From the IMG/VR virus record IMGVR_UViG_3300036398_003363, positions 1 through 46,674 of that record: a DNA stretch of 46,674 bases, one strand, 5' to 3'. Each line of letters begins with the position of its first letter. Within the stretch, counting starts at the first letter, position 1. A model generated the notes under the pieces. It did no database searches. It was given only the letters and a program-made list of their open reading frames with translations, and was not told the DNA's origin. The stretch is from a virus. Positions 8,834-15,799 of the stretch are shown here, piece by piece. The translations under genes and the position numbers were made by a program.

Positions 8834-9183
8834 GATTTAGCCTTTGGCGGAAGCATGCCATAAACCTGCGCCCACTCCAACCAGACGCGAAAATGCTTGC
8901 GTTCATCGTCCCAGTTGTCGTTCCGGCGCTGCTGTAGGTACCAACCATTGATTATTTTATCGTTTACGTCGTCAAATTCCGCCTTCTGCTCAGCGTCCCA
9001 CAACTCGAACATCTTGCTCTTGAAATCCAGCCTAATGTCGAGGTTTTCGAGTTCTTCTTTTTTTAGGTCTGGCGGAAGCGCGTCTCCGCGCACGGGAAAC
9101 CCGTCCATGGTGCCCGGCCAGTGCAGGCGGTCATTGCCGTGCGCTGAACCGCCGCGTTCGCCAAAATACTTTTTAATGCTCAC
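8830..9183 (-). CDS. hypothetical acidic protein
   Basis: 117 residues, not recognised. It overlaps the next gene start by four bases (ATGA at 8830-8833), so the two are probably translationally coupled. The sequence is charged and rich in Trp and Asp, with long predicted helices (KKEELENLDIRLDFKSKMFELWD, shown only in part by DLKKEELENL; then RNDNWDDERKHFRVWLEW). There is no signal peptide, membrane segment or cysteine. Its position in a run of virion-like genes suggests a structural or assembly role, which is inference from context only. Confidence 0.75.
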   Translation of the reverse strand: MSIKKYFGERGGSAHGNDRLHWPGTMDGFPVRGDALPPDLKKEELENLDIRLDFKSKMFELWDAEQKAEFDDVNDKIINGWYLQQRRNDNWDDERKHFRVWLEWAQVYGMLPPKAKS

Positions 9184-9587
9184 GCGTCAGTGTGTCCTAA
9201 TCGGTACTGCCGCAGCTTTTTGCGGTTTTTCGCTTTCTCCGCGTAAAGCTTATATGTCGTAGCCAGCTCCTGCGCTTTCAGTTCGTCATCGTCGACGCGC
9301 GGCTCGACCATCTTTGCCGCACCGTAGCCGAGCGCCCCGCCCACGCCGCCTGCGGCAAGAATGGGTGTCGCGTAAATCCCCGCAAGCCCGGCTAATGTGT
9401 TTTTTGCGCCGGCGCTAAGCAAACCGCTGAGGCCGCCGCTGAGATCGATCGGTGACCAATCAAACGCCTGCTTGTTAAATTCGGCGATTTTTTCGAGCCG
9501 CGCCTCAAGCTCGGCGCCAGCTAATTTTTCTTCGGCGCATCGGGCTAAAAACCCGAGCTTAAACGCTTCCTGAGCTGTAATTTCCAT
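9180..9587 (-). CDS. small virion-like protein with hydrophobic centre
   Basis: 135 residues, not recognised. The N-terminus (AQEAFKLGFLARCAEEKL) is of a kind seen at the start of many large-phage virion proteins: a short amphipathic helix with LGFL and a conserved-looking Cys. A hydrophobic, glycine-rich stretch follows near residues 50-95 (LSGLLSAGAK, LAGIYATPILAAGGVGGALGYGAA), then a basic C-terminal tail (KAKNRKKLRQYRLG). The stop overlaps the ATG of the following gene (8830-9183) by four bases. A membrane-interacting virion or ejection protein is plausible but unproven. Confidence 0.75.
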   Translation of the reverse strand: MEITAQEAFKLGFLARCAEEKLAGAELEARLEKIAEFNKQAFDWSPIDLSGGLSGLLSAGAKNTLAGLAGIYATPILAAGGVGGALGYGAAKMVEPRVDDDELKAQELATTYKLYAEKAKNRKKLRQYRLGHTDA

Positions 9588-10088
9588 TTAAAACTCTCCC
9601 GGGAGAATAAGCTTCTTTTTACCAGATTGCCCCGGGGAAACGGAAAAGTCAGGTTTAACATGTTTGCCAGTGTCTTTACCAAGCGGTAATGCTCCCGGCG
9701 TAGCTGTATTGAAATTCGCGGCGTTGGCCATCGATAATATGCTCTTACGATTTGGCCGGTGCCGCGCAAACCACGCATCGACTGTCGGGTCGGTGCGGTC
9801 GCCCTGCTCTTTGGCCTCTACAGCGGCGGCGATCATCATGTCGACGCCTTCTTGCAGATCCATGCGGTCTTGAGACATCCACTTACGGTCAGGATTCTCG
9901 GCCATCATGGTGCGGAGCCGCTGGGCCTCGCGGCCGAGCGCTTGCGCCCGCTCAAGAAACTCGCGGCGCGTTAATACGAAGAACTCACCGGTATCTTCGT
10001 CGTGCAGACAGACAAATCCGTTCTGCGCGTAAAACTTCAAGCCACGATACGTATAACACTTACCGATCACATCCTTGCGATCTGCCAT
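9588..10088 (-). CDS. hypothetical protein, N-terminal beta-rich domain
   Basis: 166 residues from ATG 10088. I prefer this start because it has a GAGAG ribosome site and lies eight bases after the upstream stop; a longer reading to 10133 would run back into the upstream gene. The N-terminal 45 residues (YTYRGLKFYAQNGFVCLHDEDTGEFFVLTRREF, in short blocks) read as a small beta-rich domain, followed by a long charged helix and a basic C-terminal tail. No family is recognised. The next gene begins directly after it with no gap. Confidence 0.75.
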   Translation of the reverse strand: MADRKDVIGKCYTYRGLKFYAQNGFVCLHDEDTGEFFVLTRREFLERAQALGREAQRLRTMMAENPDRKWMSQDRMDLQEGVDMMIAAAVEAKEQGDRTDPTVDAWFARHRPNRKSILSMANAANFNTATPGALPLGKDTGKHVKPDFSVSPGQSGKKKLILPGEF

Positions 10089-10096
10089 GATAACTC

Positions 10097-10489
10097 TCAG
10101 CTGTGTGACATTTGATAAACCCACGGCGGGCACTTACCGTTCGGGCAGTTTTTACCGACAGGCTGGCTGGGGCTACGGGGCGGAAAACCGACCTCTGGTT
10201 TCGGCGGTACGATTAACGGCAGCGTGGGCCTTGCCGGCGCTGTAATAGGCTGACAAGTCGGGCACTTCGTCCAATGTATGCCGTCCCCTGTTTTTACCTT
10301 ACCTGTGCCGTTACAGGTAGGGCAATTTTTCGGATCAACAGGATTTGGCTTTACTGGTGCCGTCGCAGGAATAAGAGAAGCGTAAGCAGCCTCTGCCGCC
10401 ACCACACCGATATAGTCTTTTTGAGGTGTTGTGACATGCGTAGAGCCCCAGCCGAAAAATGCAGCTATAAATAAAAGCCACTTGTACAT
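10097..10489 (-). CDS. secreted protein with DnaJ-type zinc motif
   Basis: 130 residues. The N-terminus MYKWLLFIAAFFGWGS is a signal peptide or signal anchor. In the middle, CPTCNGTGKVKTGDG followed by WTKCPTC gives two CPTC pairs arranged like one zinc module of the DnaJ cysteine-rich domain (CxxCxGxG...CxxC). A second Cys pair lies near the C-terminus (NCPNGKCPPW), and the rest is proline-rich. A strong AAGGAG precedes ATG 10489. The protein is probably exported or anchored on the outer face of the membrane. It sits directly after the papain-like peptidase, so it may be a partner or surface protein. The DnaJ resemblance is limited to the zinc motif; there is no J domain. Confidence 0.8.
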   Translation of the reverse strand: MYKWLLFIAAFFGWGSTHVTTPQKDYIGVVAAEAAYASLIPATAPVKPNPVDPKNCPTCNGTGKVKTGDGIHWTKCPTCQPITAPARPTLPLIVPPKPEVGFPPRSPSQPVGKNCPNGKCPPWVYQMSHS

Positions 10490-10498
10490 GAGTACTCC

Positions 10499-11524
10499 TT
10501 AAATGTTTCCACGCGCGCCGTAGCTTTTCAGCTTCTTTGGCGGCCAGCCGTTTGCGCCAGACAGCGCGATCATATCCCTGTTTTTGATATCAGACCATTT
10601 AGCCCAGAACGAACCAATCGGGATGTCAACGAATGTGCCGAAGATACGACGCCCGCCGTCATTCCAATTTCCCCAGCTGTTCGCAACTAAAATTAAAGGC
10701 TCGCCGTACAGCTTGATAATCTCAGGCCGGTCGTCCACCGCGATATACGCGAGCGCGTGCGCCCACCCGCCCTGTCTTTTACTTACACCATTAATATCGC
10801 GCGTATTTGAAAAACCTTCGCCACCGCAGCTACTCACGCCATAACCATTCGCCAGCATGTCTCGCAGCTGCTCGTACGTATCGAGCACCGTTGCTGTGCG
10901 CATTAAATGCGGCGCGCCAATCTTTCGCCACGACTCAGGCGGCGTACGCGAACCGTAAATACCGGCATTACGCGCGCTGTAGCTTGTGAAGTCTACATTG
11001 ATCTCGTCGTACTTCTTGCGCAACCACATTCCGCTGTCTTTGATAACGACACCGGCGGCTTCGGAGCAAAACCAGCCGTCCCCGCCGTGCCGGCGCCAAT
11101 TGTAAATCGCTTCCGTGCTGAGAACGCCGTTTAGCCGCGCTGTGTCGCTGACTTCGGGTGCGCCTTCTAACTTACCGCTTGCCTCGTCGGGGGTACCACT
11201 CGTTATGTCACAACACATGGTTGTTAAACAGGCGTTCCGTGTCGACCATGAGACACAGTCTCCACGGCCCTGCGCTCCGCCCGGTAACGAGTCCGGGTAA
11301 AGCTTGAGGATCTCCAGAAAGGGCAAACTAAGCTTGCCCTTCCCGGAGTCCTCTAAACCATAAGCAGAACAAGCCATGGCGCCTTGCGGCAAACCGCCCG
11401 CTGCAGCAATATCGGCCTGCAGGCGCGCAGTCGCGTCGGGATCGCATATGGCGCCGACAAAGCCACTTTCGTAAGCTTTTACGACGTCATATACGTTGTC
11501 GAAAAAGAGTTCGTTGTCAGCCAT
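10499..11524 (-). CDS. papain-like C1 cysteine peptidase
   Basis: 341 residues with the full C1 peptidase layout. The oxyanion Gln and nucleophile are in AQGRGDCVSWS (Gln85, Cys90), the catalytic His is in GGWAHALAY (His256), and the Asn is in LVANSWGNW (Asn282). The SWG that follows the Asn is characteristic of papain family members. There is no signal peptide and no obvious inhibitory propeptide. Known phage relatives act as virion-associated or lysis-related enzymes, but the substrate here is unknown. It is one of four unrelated peptidases in the window. ATG 11524 is preceded by AAGGAA. Confidence 0.9.
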   Translation of the reverse strand: MADNELFFDNVYDVVKAYESGFVGAICDPDATARLQADIAAAGGLPQGAMACSAYGLEDSGKGKLSLPFLEILKLYPDSLPGGAQGRGDCVSWSTRNACLTTMCCDITSGTPDEASGKLEGAPEVSDTARLNGVLSTEAIYNWRRHGGDGWFCSEAAGVVIKDSGMWLRKKYDEINVDFTSYSARNAGIYGSRTPPESWRKIGAPHLMRTATVLDTYEQLRDMLANGYGVSSCGGEGFSNTRDINGVSKRQGGWAHALAYIAVDDRPEIIKLYGEPLILVANSWGNWNDGGRRIFGTFVDIPIGSFWAKWSDIKNRDMIALSGANGWPPKKLKSYGARGNI

Positions 11525-11543
11525 GGCGCGTTCCTTTTAAATA

Positions 11544-11882
11544 TCAGCCAACATTTTCTGCGTCGTCGACCGCTGGCGTTTCTGCCTTTTCGCTGACGAG
11601 CGTAACGCCTAAACCGCCCGGCTGGGACGGGGGCAGCGTGTCGGCAGCTACGAACTCAACAACAGCCGGCACAGACTTGTTGCCAGCATCGTCAACGTCG
11701 ACGAGTGTGAGCACTACAGTGGAGTCCTGCGGCACAGTAAGCAGACCAAAATCAACAGAAGAACCGGGGAAGCTACGCTCGCTCGGCTCTTCGCCGCCCA
11801 CCACGACCGTCAGTACGCGCGAAACAACGTCACCGTCAACAACCGGACCAGCCGAAATCGTATAAGTCAAAGAGTCAGCCAT
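11544..11882 (-). CDS. Ig/FN3-like beta-sandwich protein
   Basis: 112 residues from ATG 11882, chosen because AGGAG lies seven bases upstream. The sequence is beta-rich, and VLTLVDVDDAGNKS followed by DTLPPSQPGGLGVT matches the end of one Ig-like domain and the usual linker into a fibronectin type III domain, of which only the first strand is present. The same frame stays open upstream to ATG 12011, which would add a 43-residue membrane segment (PLMFLLVLGSIVAWILFFYA). A longer membrane-anchored product from that start is therefore possible and is reported as a finding. The role is probably adhesion or virion decoration. Confidence 0.7.
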   Translation of the reverse strand: MADSLTYTISAGPVVDGDVVSRVLTVVVGGEEPSERSFPGSSVDFGLLTVPQDSTVVLTLVDVDDAGNKSVPAVVEFVAADTLPPSQPGGLGVTLVSEKAETPAVDDAENVG

Positions 11883-12010
11883 AAAAGAAGCTCCTATTTG
11901 TCGGTAAAAAAGTGTCGGCGTTGTAATGCTTTTGGCGGCATCCAACGCGTAAAAAAACAATATCCACGCAACTATCGACCCGAGCACCAGTAAGAACATA
12001 AGAGGGGGCA

Positions 12011-12457
12011 TTAGCGTGTCGCCGAGTTAGCAATGATTTCACAAGCAGTCACGAGCTTTTTTTGCGTATCAGGGTTGTTCGGCATTACGTCTGTGCCTAC
12101 CGTCTTTAAAAACACAGTTTCGATTGCGTCGTCCAGACCCTTATACTTGCCGGGCGTATCGATCGCCAACTGCAACGTGCTTGCTTGCAGCTCAGCCCAC
12201 TGCTCTGTCGTTGTGATGCGCTTGCCGGAGTCGCGGGCAAGCACTACACCTAACGCAGAGTAAACACCGTTAATACGCGCCAAGTCTTCAGGCGTAGCGG
12301 GCTCGAGGATTTCAAGCAGCGTCTTGTCGGTTACTTTTGGCGTGCCGGGAACAGCGGCCGGCTTTGGCGAAGAAAAACCGTTAGGGAACAACAGCGACAC
12401 CGCGAGCATGGCGCCGGCTAACCACAAGATAACAGCATTACCGCTTTTGTAGTTCAT
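12011..12457 (-). CDS. membrane-anchored hypothetical protein
   Basis: 148 residues from ATG 12457, which overlaps the upstream stop in an ATGA arrangement and follows AAGGTG. One N-terminal transmembrane segment (AVILWLAGAMLAVSLLFP, residues about 8-25) is followed by a soluble helical domain (TPEDLARINGVYSALGVVLARD and onward). It is probably a type II membrane protein or one with an uncleaved signal, facing the periplasm or exterior. It belongs to a run of small membrane proteins between the FN3-like gene and the matrixin. Such clusters often belong to lysis or host-envelope modules, but no spanin or holin family is recognised here. Confidence 0.75.
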   Translation of the reverse strand: MNYKSGNAVILWLAGAMLAVSLLFPNGFSSPKPAAVPGTPKVTDKTLLEILEPATPEDLARINGVYSALGVVLARDSGKRITTTEQWAELQASTLQLAIDTPGKYKGLDDAIETVFLKTVGTDVMPNNPDTQKKLVTACEIIANSATR

Positions 12458-12741
12458 ACAACACCTTTTGATGGTTGCTGAAACTCGACAATGACGCGCA
12501 GCAATACGGTGCACGCGTCTACGCCTTCTTTGCATTCCTCAGCCGCGAGCCGGTCGCGGAGCTGCGTCACAGCCACAATGTCGTTCACCAGACTGACGGC
12601 AATTGACGGCTGTACGACAGGTACGTCGCTGGTCTGCTTCGGGGCCGTGATAGCCCGAACGCCAGCAAAAACTTTAGCGCGGTAAACAAACAAACAAGCG
12701 GCAGCGAAAAGAGCCGCGCAAATTAACTGAAACTCTGTCAT
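12454..12741 (-). CDS. small single-pass membrane protein
   Basis: 95 residues. One N-terminal transmembrane helix (LICAALFAAACLFVYRA, about residues 5-21) is followed by a short soluble tail with predicted helices (SLVNDIVAVTQLRDRLAAEE) and two cysteines. The stop overlaps the next start by four bases. The N-terminal anchor plus helical periplasmic tail is spanin-like in outline only; there is no nested Rz1-type lipoprotein frame that I can support. No family is assigned. Confidence 0.7.
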   Translation of the reverse strand: MTEFQLICAALFAAACLFVYRAKVFAGVRAITAPKQTSDVPVVQPSIAVSLVNDIVAVTQLRDRLAAEECKEGVDACTVLLRVIVEFQQPSKGVV

Positions 12742-12776
12742 GATTTCTCCAATACGTTTAAGGTACTGTTATTTTA

Positions 12777-13586
12777 TCAGAATTGCGGAACAAGCATGTA
12801 CGGTTTGCCGTTAATCATAATTGTGCCCATAACTTGCAGAGCGTCAACCTGCTTCTTCTGTGATGCGCGCTTCCGCTTGCCGTAAAGCTTAACCATCTCT
12901 TCTATGTCGCCCTTTTGTGGTGTGCGGCAATTAGGATCATAATACGGCGCCATTAAATTGCCCTTGCTCAAATGCGCAAGCCCAAGCGCGTGCCCGAGCT
13001 CGTGGCAGATAACGGCAACAGCCATGTCGAACGACCAATCTTCAGCTTCGTCAAACATTTGATCGAGCTGTACGTTAGCCGCAACGCCGCACGGCAGCTC
13101 GCTCCACGCCAACGTACCGCCGCGATCGTCTAGATTAACTGCACGACCTTTACCGGAACGGGCCAAAATATTCGCGTTTGATGGACCGTCTACACGAACA
13201 GGCTCGATGTCGCAAACCGCCGACCACTGCGCAAACGCCGTGTCATAGGCCAGCTGTGTCTGCTGCGCCGTAATACCCGGAAGCGTTAATTCCGCGTAAT
13301 ACGTAATGTTCTTCATCGGCCATTTACAAACATCGCCAGCGCCTGTGATATTGAAATCAGGCAAACCGCAGCGATGCCGCGACATCACATGCGCTGTACG
13401 CATGCCAACGAATCCAGTCGGCTCGAGGCCGTTAAACTTCTGGTATTCGCGAACAGCGGCTTCTAATGCTTTGCCGCTTGTCTTCTTCGCGGTAGCCCAC
13501 GGCTGCGCGCCAAAATAACCGTACGCGTGCAGCTTCTTCAGTATCTCGTGAGTAGAAATTACGTTTTTATCGGTTTGTTTAGCCAT
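12777..13586 (-). CDS. matrixin (M10A-like) metalloprotease with cysteine switch
   Basis: 269 residues with the domain order of an animal matrix metalloproteinase zymogen. Residues 12-70 form a peptidoglycan-binding-like prodomain (LHAYGYFG, REYQKFNGLEPTGFVGMRT). HRCGLPDF at 71-78 then matches the MMP cysteine switch PRCGVPD, with Cys73. A catalytic domain follows with HELGHALGLAH at 195-205 (three zinc His and the catalytic Glu) and Met212 as the Met-turn. The C-terminal DIEEMVKLYG matches the final MMP helix. There is no signal peptide, so release by lysis or carriage in the virion is likely. Cys73 should keep it latent until the prodomain is cleaved. GGAGG precedes ATG 13586. Target unknown. 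Confidence 0.93.
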   Translation of the reverse strand: MAKQTDKNVISTHEILKKLHAYGYFGAQPWATAKKTSGKALEAAVREYQKFNGLEPTGFVGMRTAHVMSRHRCGLPDFNITGAGDVCKWPMKNITYYAELTLPGITAQQTQLAYDTAFAQWSAVCDIEPVRVDGPSNANILARSGKGRAVNLDDRGGTLAWSELPCGVAANVQLDQMFDEAEDWSFDMAVAVICHELGHALGLAHLSKGNLMAPYYDPNCRTPQKGDIEEMVKLYGKRKRASQKKQVDALQVMGTIMINGKPYMLVPQF

Positions 13587-13612
13587 CGTACGCCTCCTTG
13601 CGTATGTCCGCG

Positions 13613-14017
13613 CTATTTTTGCTGCGCGGCTAACTCCATTATTTCCTGTATTTCTGTGTCGTCAGCCCGCTCGGCAACATCGACTAACGCGGCATACAGA
13701 ATATTCTCTGCGCACTCTTCGCTGTCGCCGTGGCACTGTGTTTCCCACATTTCGTCTAATTTTTTACGCAACCGGCGCGTTCGCAGTGGCGAGAGGGCAC
13801 GCGCGTTGCGTATGTCGTTAACAATCTTGTCAGGGTGCCGCCGTTTCTGACAAATTGCGATTACCTGAACAATAATCGAGATAATCATGATTATTGTAAA
13901 TGGATCGAACCGAGCGGACGCCCCAGCGCGAAAAGAGACTTCACTTAAGAGCGTCTCCCTTGCTCGCCGTAACGCCGCGCTCGATTCGATCCGATTTTGT
14001 AGTTCTTTGTCTGTCAT
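13613..14017 (-). CDS. single-pass membrane protein
   Basis: 134 residues. A hydrophobic segment near residues 38-57 (PFTIIMIISIIVQVIAICQK) is flanked by an N-terminal amphipathic helix and a basic, helical C-terminal half (RRTRRLRKKLDEM-type charge pattern, then acidic). Its start overlaps the stop of the upstream two-helix protein by four bases (14014-14017), so the pair is probably co-translated. It is a possible partner of the holin-like protein upstream. No family is recognised. Confidence 0.75.
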   Translation of the reverse strand: MTDKELQNRIESSAALRRARETLLSEVSFRAGASARFDPFTIIMIISIIVQVIAICQKRRHPDKIVNDIRNARALSPLRTRRLRKKLDEMWETQCHGDSEECAENILYAALVDVAERADDTEIQEIMELAAQQK

Positions 14018-14382
14018 CGCTTACTCGTACTGCGCCCCGCGTGCATGCGTTCGATGGCGATGGCCTCTGCGTAACGGTACTGCGCGGAAATCTGCTCAGT
14101 CTTTACTGCAGCCCGACCGGCCAGATACTTCCAGACAACTAAGCCGTTTACGCTAATCACGCTGACGGCAGTAAGAATAGCTGTAGTCGCCTTTGTCAGC
14201 TCCTGCGCGCTATTGCCGTCAAGCAAGCCAACGACAGTAGCCGCCGTGATCAAATTAACCGTAACCGTGCCGACCAGCGATACAAATTCAGGCGTGAGCC
14301 ATTCTTTGACTGCGCCGTTTTCGTCTGCCGCGCCAAATACACGCAGCTCTTCAACAACTTTTGTGTTAACAGGTTTAACCAT
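14014..14382 (-). CDS. two-helix membrane protein, holin-like
   Basis: 122 residues with two predicted transmembrane helices near residues 33-53 (VSLVGTVTVNLITAATVVGLL) and 67-88 (ILTAVSVISVNGLVVWKYLAG), a polar N-terminus and a basic C-terminal tail. The size, topology and charged tail resemble class II holins, and it is coupled by a four-base overlap to another small membrane protein. No holin family motif is identifiable by eye, so this is a topology-based guess. An inverted repeat (14400-14404 with 14411-14415) lies just upstream of its ribosome site. Confidence 0.65.
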   Translation of the reverse strand: MVKPVNTKVVEELRVFGAADENGAVKEWLTPEFVSLVGTVTVNLITAATVVGLLDGNSAQELTKATTAILTAVSVISVNGLVVWKYLAGRAAVKTEQISAQYRYAEAIAIERMHAGRSTSKR

Positions 14383-14441
14383 ACAAGCCTCCTAGATGTG
14401 GCGCGATATTGCGCCAAAATAACTAACCCCACAACTTTAAA

Positions 14442-15473
14442 CTAACGCTGCCCGAAAAGCGGCGGAATAACTGTGTGTAGCATCCCGCCCCATAGGCCAA
14501 TGTCTTGAATTTTTTCTTGCGCTGGCTGACTTAGGCCGGCAAGCGCGCCAAGCGTCCTACCCGCAATATTTGCGGTGACCATGCCGACACCAGCTGACGC
14601 CAGTCCGTTAATCACGGTCGCTGGGCTAATAATCGGCGAGCGGGCCTGTGACGCAATACCCGACATAATCCCAGTCGTGGCTGCGGCAATTTGCGGAGAC
14701 GTGTGCCTATCAACCATTCCTGTCTGATCGTAGCCCGTTCGCGCGTCGGCCCAAACTGCGCGGTTAAACGCGTCTACTTTGATAACCGGGGCGCCGAGCC
14801 CTGTCATATTTTGGCGGTTTATATCCGGGAAAAAGGCGCTAGCCTTTTTTCCGGCCATATTTTGCGGAATTGGCGTGAGATTACTCGTCAACCACGAGCG
14901 CCAAAAGCCCTGATCAAGCTTATTTGCCGTAGTGCCGGCCTCGAGCGCGCCTATGCCGGCTCCGCCCAGTAAACCCAGCGTGCCAAGCGTCCGGCGTAAC
15001 GTGCCTTGCTCTAGCATACGCTCGGGGATAACTTGTTCCGCGAGTGCGCCGGCGCCGTAACCTAAACCGCCAAGGGCAAGACCAGATACAACAGCGTGCG
15101 ATAACGGCGTAGGACCGCCAAGCGCACTATTTGCTGCGCCCCAAGCGTCACCGATACCGCGCAGGATCGGCCCAGCTATTTTGACCAGTACGCCAGTTGT
15201 CGGCGCGGCTGTAGAAAACACAATGTCGCACGCGGCCCCAAGCTTTTCAGCGTACGCTTTCTTCATGTACGCAGACTGTTCCTGCCGCGTATGCACAATA
15301 ATGCGCTGCGCGGTAGGATGCCAGCTAACAGTCGCAAGCGGGAGCAGACCAAGCGCGCTAGCCGCCTTGTTGTGCGCAGCGCGTAAAGCTAGCGCGGCGG
15401 GCAGAAGAGCTTCTACGCAAAGCGGCACTTGCTGCCACTCTTCCAGCGCAAATTGTTGGGCGTTTGCTGTCAT
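14442..15473 (-). CDS. large virion-like protein with glycine-rich membrane segments
   Basis: 343 residues, unrecognised. The first 100 residues are helical (LPAALALRAAHNKAASALGLL). Several glycine-rich hydrophobic stretches follow (VVSGLALGGLGYGAGALAEQ, LGLLGGAGIGALEAG, VINGLASAGVGMVTANIAGR). The middle contains KKASAFFPDINRQNMTGLG and VDAFNRAVWADARTG. This fits the group of putative internal or ejected virion proteins in this genome. The start at 15473 has only a weak ribosome site (no clear GGAG within 12 bases). Possible role in DNA ejection or membrane passage, inferred from composition only. Confidence 0.75.
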   Translation of the reverse strand: MTANAQQFALEEWQQVPLCVEALLPAALALRAAHNKAASALGLLPLATVSWHPTAQRIIVHTRQEQSAYMKKAYAEKLGAACDIVFSTAAPTTGVLVKIAGPILRGIGDAWGAANSALGGPTPLSHAVVSGLALGGLGYGAGALAEQVIPERMLEQGTLRRTLGTLGLLGGAGIGALEAGTTANKLDQGFWRSWLTSNLTPIPQNMAGKKASAFFPDINRQNMTGLGAPVIKVDAFNRAVWADARTGYDQTGMVDRHTSPQIAAATTGIMSGIASQARSPIISPATVINGLASAGVGMVTANIAGRTLGALAGLSQPAQEKIQDIGLWGGMLHTVIPPLFGQR

Positions 15474-15502
15474 ACACGTATTGTACAGAGTTTTGAGGCA
15501 TT

Positions 15503-15799
15503 TTAACGCAGCATACCAAAAATCGCGTTAACTATTGCGTATGTCATGTACAGCCAAAACGTTACGCCAATTACCCAGCCGATCTTACGTAAAGGTAATT
15601 TGAAAAATTCCGTGCGAAGCTGCTGAAACGGGATATTACGCAAAATAGCCAGCGCGCGGATGTAGTTAATCAGCTGAATGTTGCTGGGTGTAACAACTGG
15701 CGGCTCTGGAGTGACTGGAGCCGGTTCCGGTGCGGGAGCCGGCTCTGGTTGCGGCTCGACTCTCTTTGGATACAGCCAGTTGCGCACTCTGTTAAACAT
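15503..15799 (-). CDS. proline-rich membrane-anchored protein
   Basis: 98 residues from ATG 15799, which overlaps the end of the Nudix gene by eight bases; a longer reading to 15856 would lie mostly inside that gene. The order is a basic N-terminus (MFNRVRNWLYPKR), a Pro/Glu/Ala linker (PEPAPAPEPAPVTPEP) of the TonB spacer type, a helical block (IQLINYIRALAILRNIPFQQL) and a C-terminal transmembrane helix (KIGWVIGVTFWLYMTYAIVNAIF, in part GVTFWLYMTYAIVNAI). It is likely tail-anchored in the inner membrane. Family unknown. Confidence 0.75.
   Translation of the reverse strand: MFNRVRNWLYPKRVEPQPEPAPAPEPAPVTPEPPVVTPSNIQLINYIRALAILRNIPFQQLRTEFFKLPLRKIGWVIGVTFWLYMTYAIVNAIFGMLR

Noticed and set aside
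11882-12011. A separate small membrane protein gene upstream of the FN3-like gene
   Set aside because: The frame is continuous with the FN3-like protein and has no stop, so it can only be an alternative start.
12454-12741. Rz/Rz1 spanin pair
   Set aside because: There is no nested lipobox frame; only the general topology matches.
14400-14415. GGCGC...GCGCC hairpin between two genes as a terminator
   Set aside because: Only five base pairs and no following T run on the minus strand.
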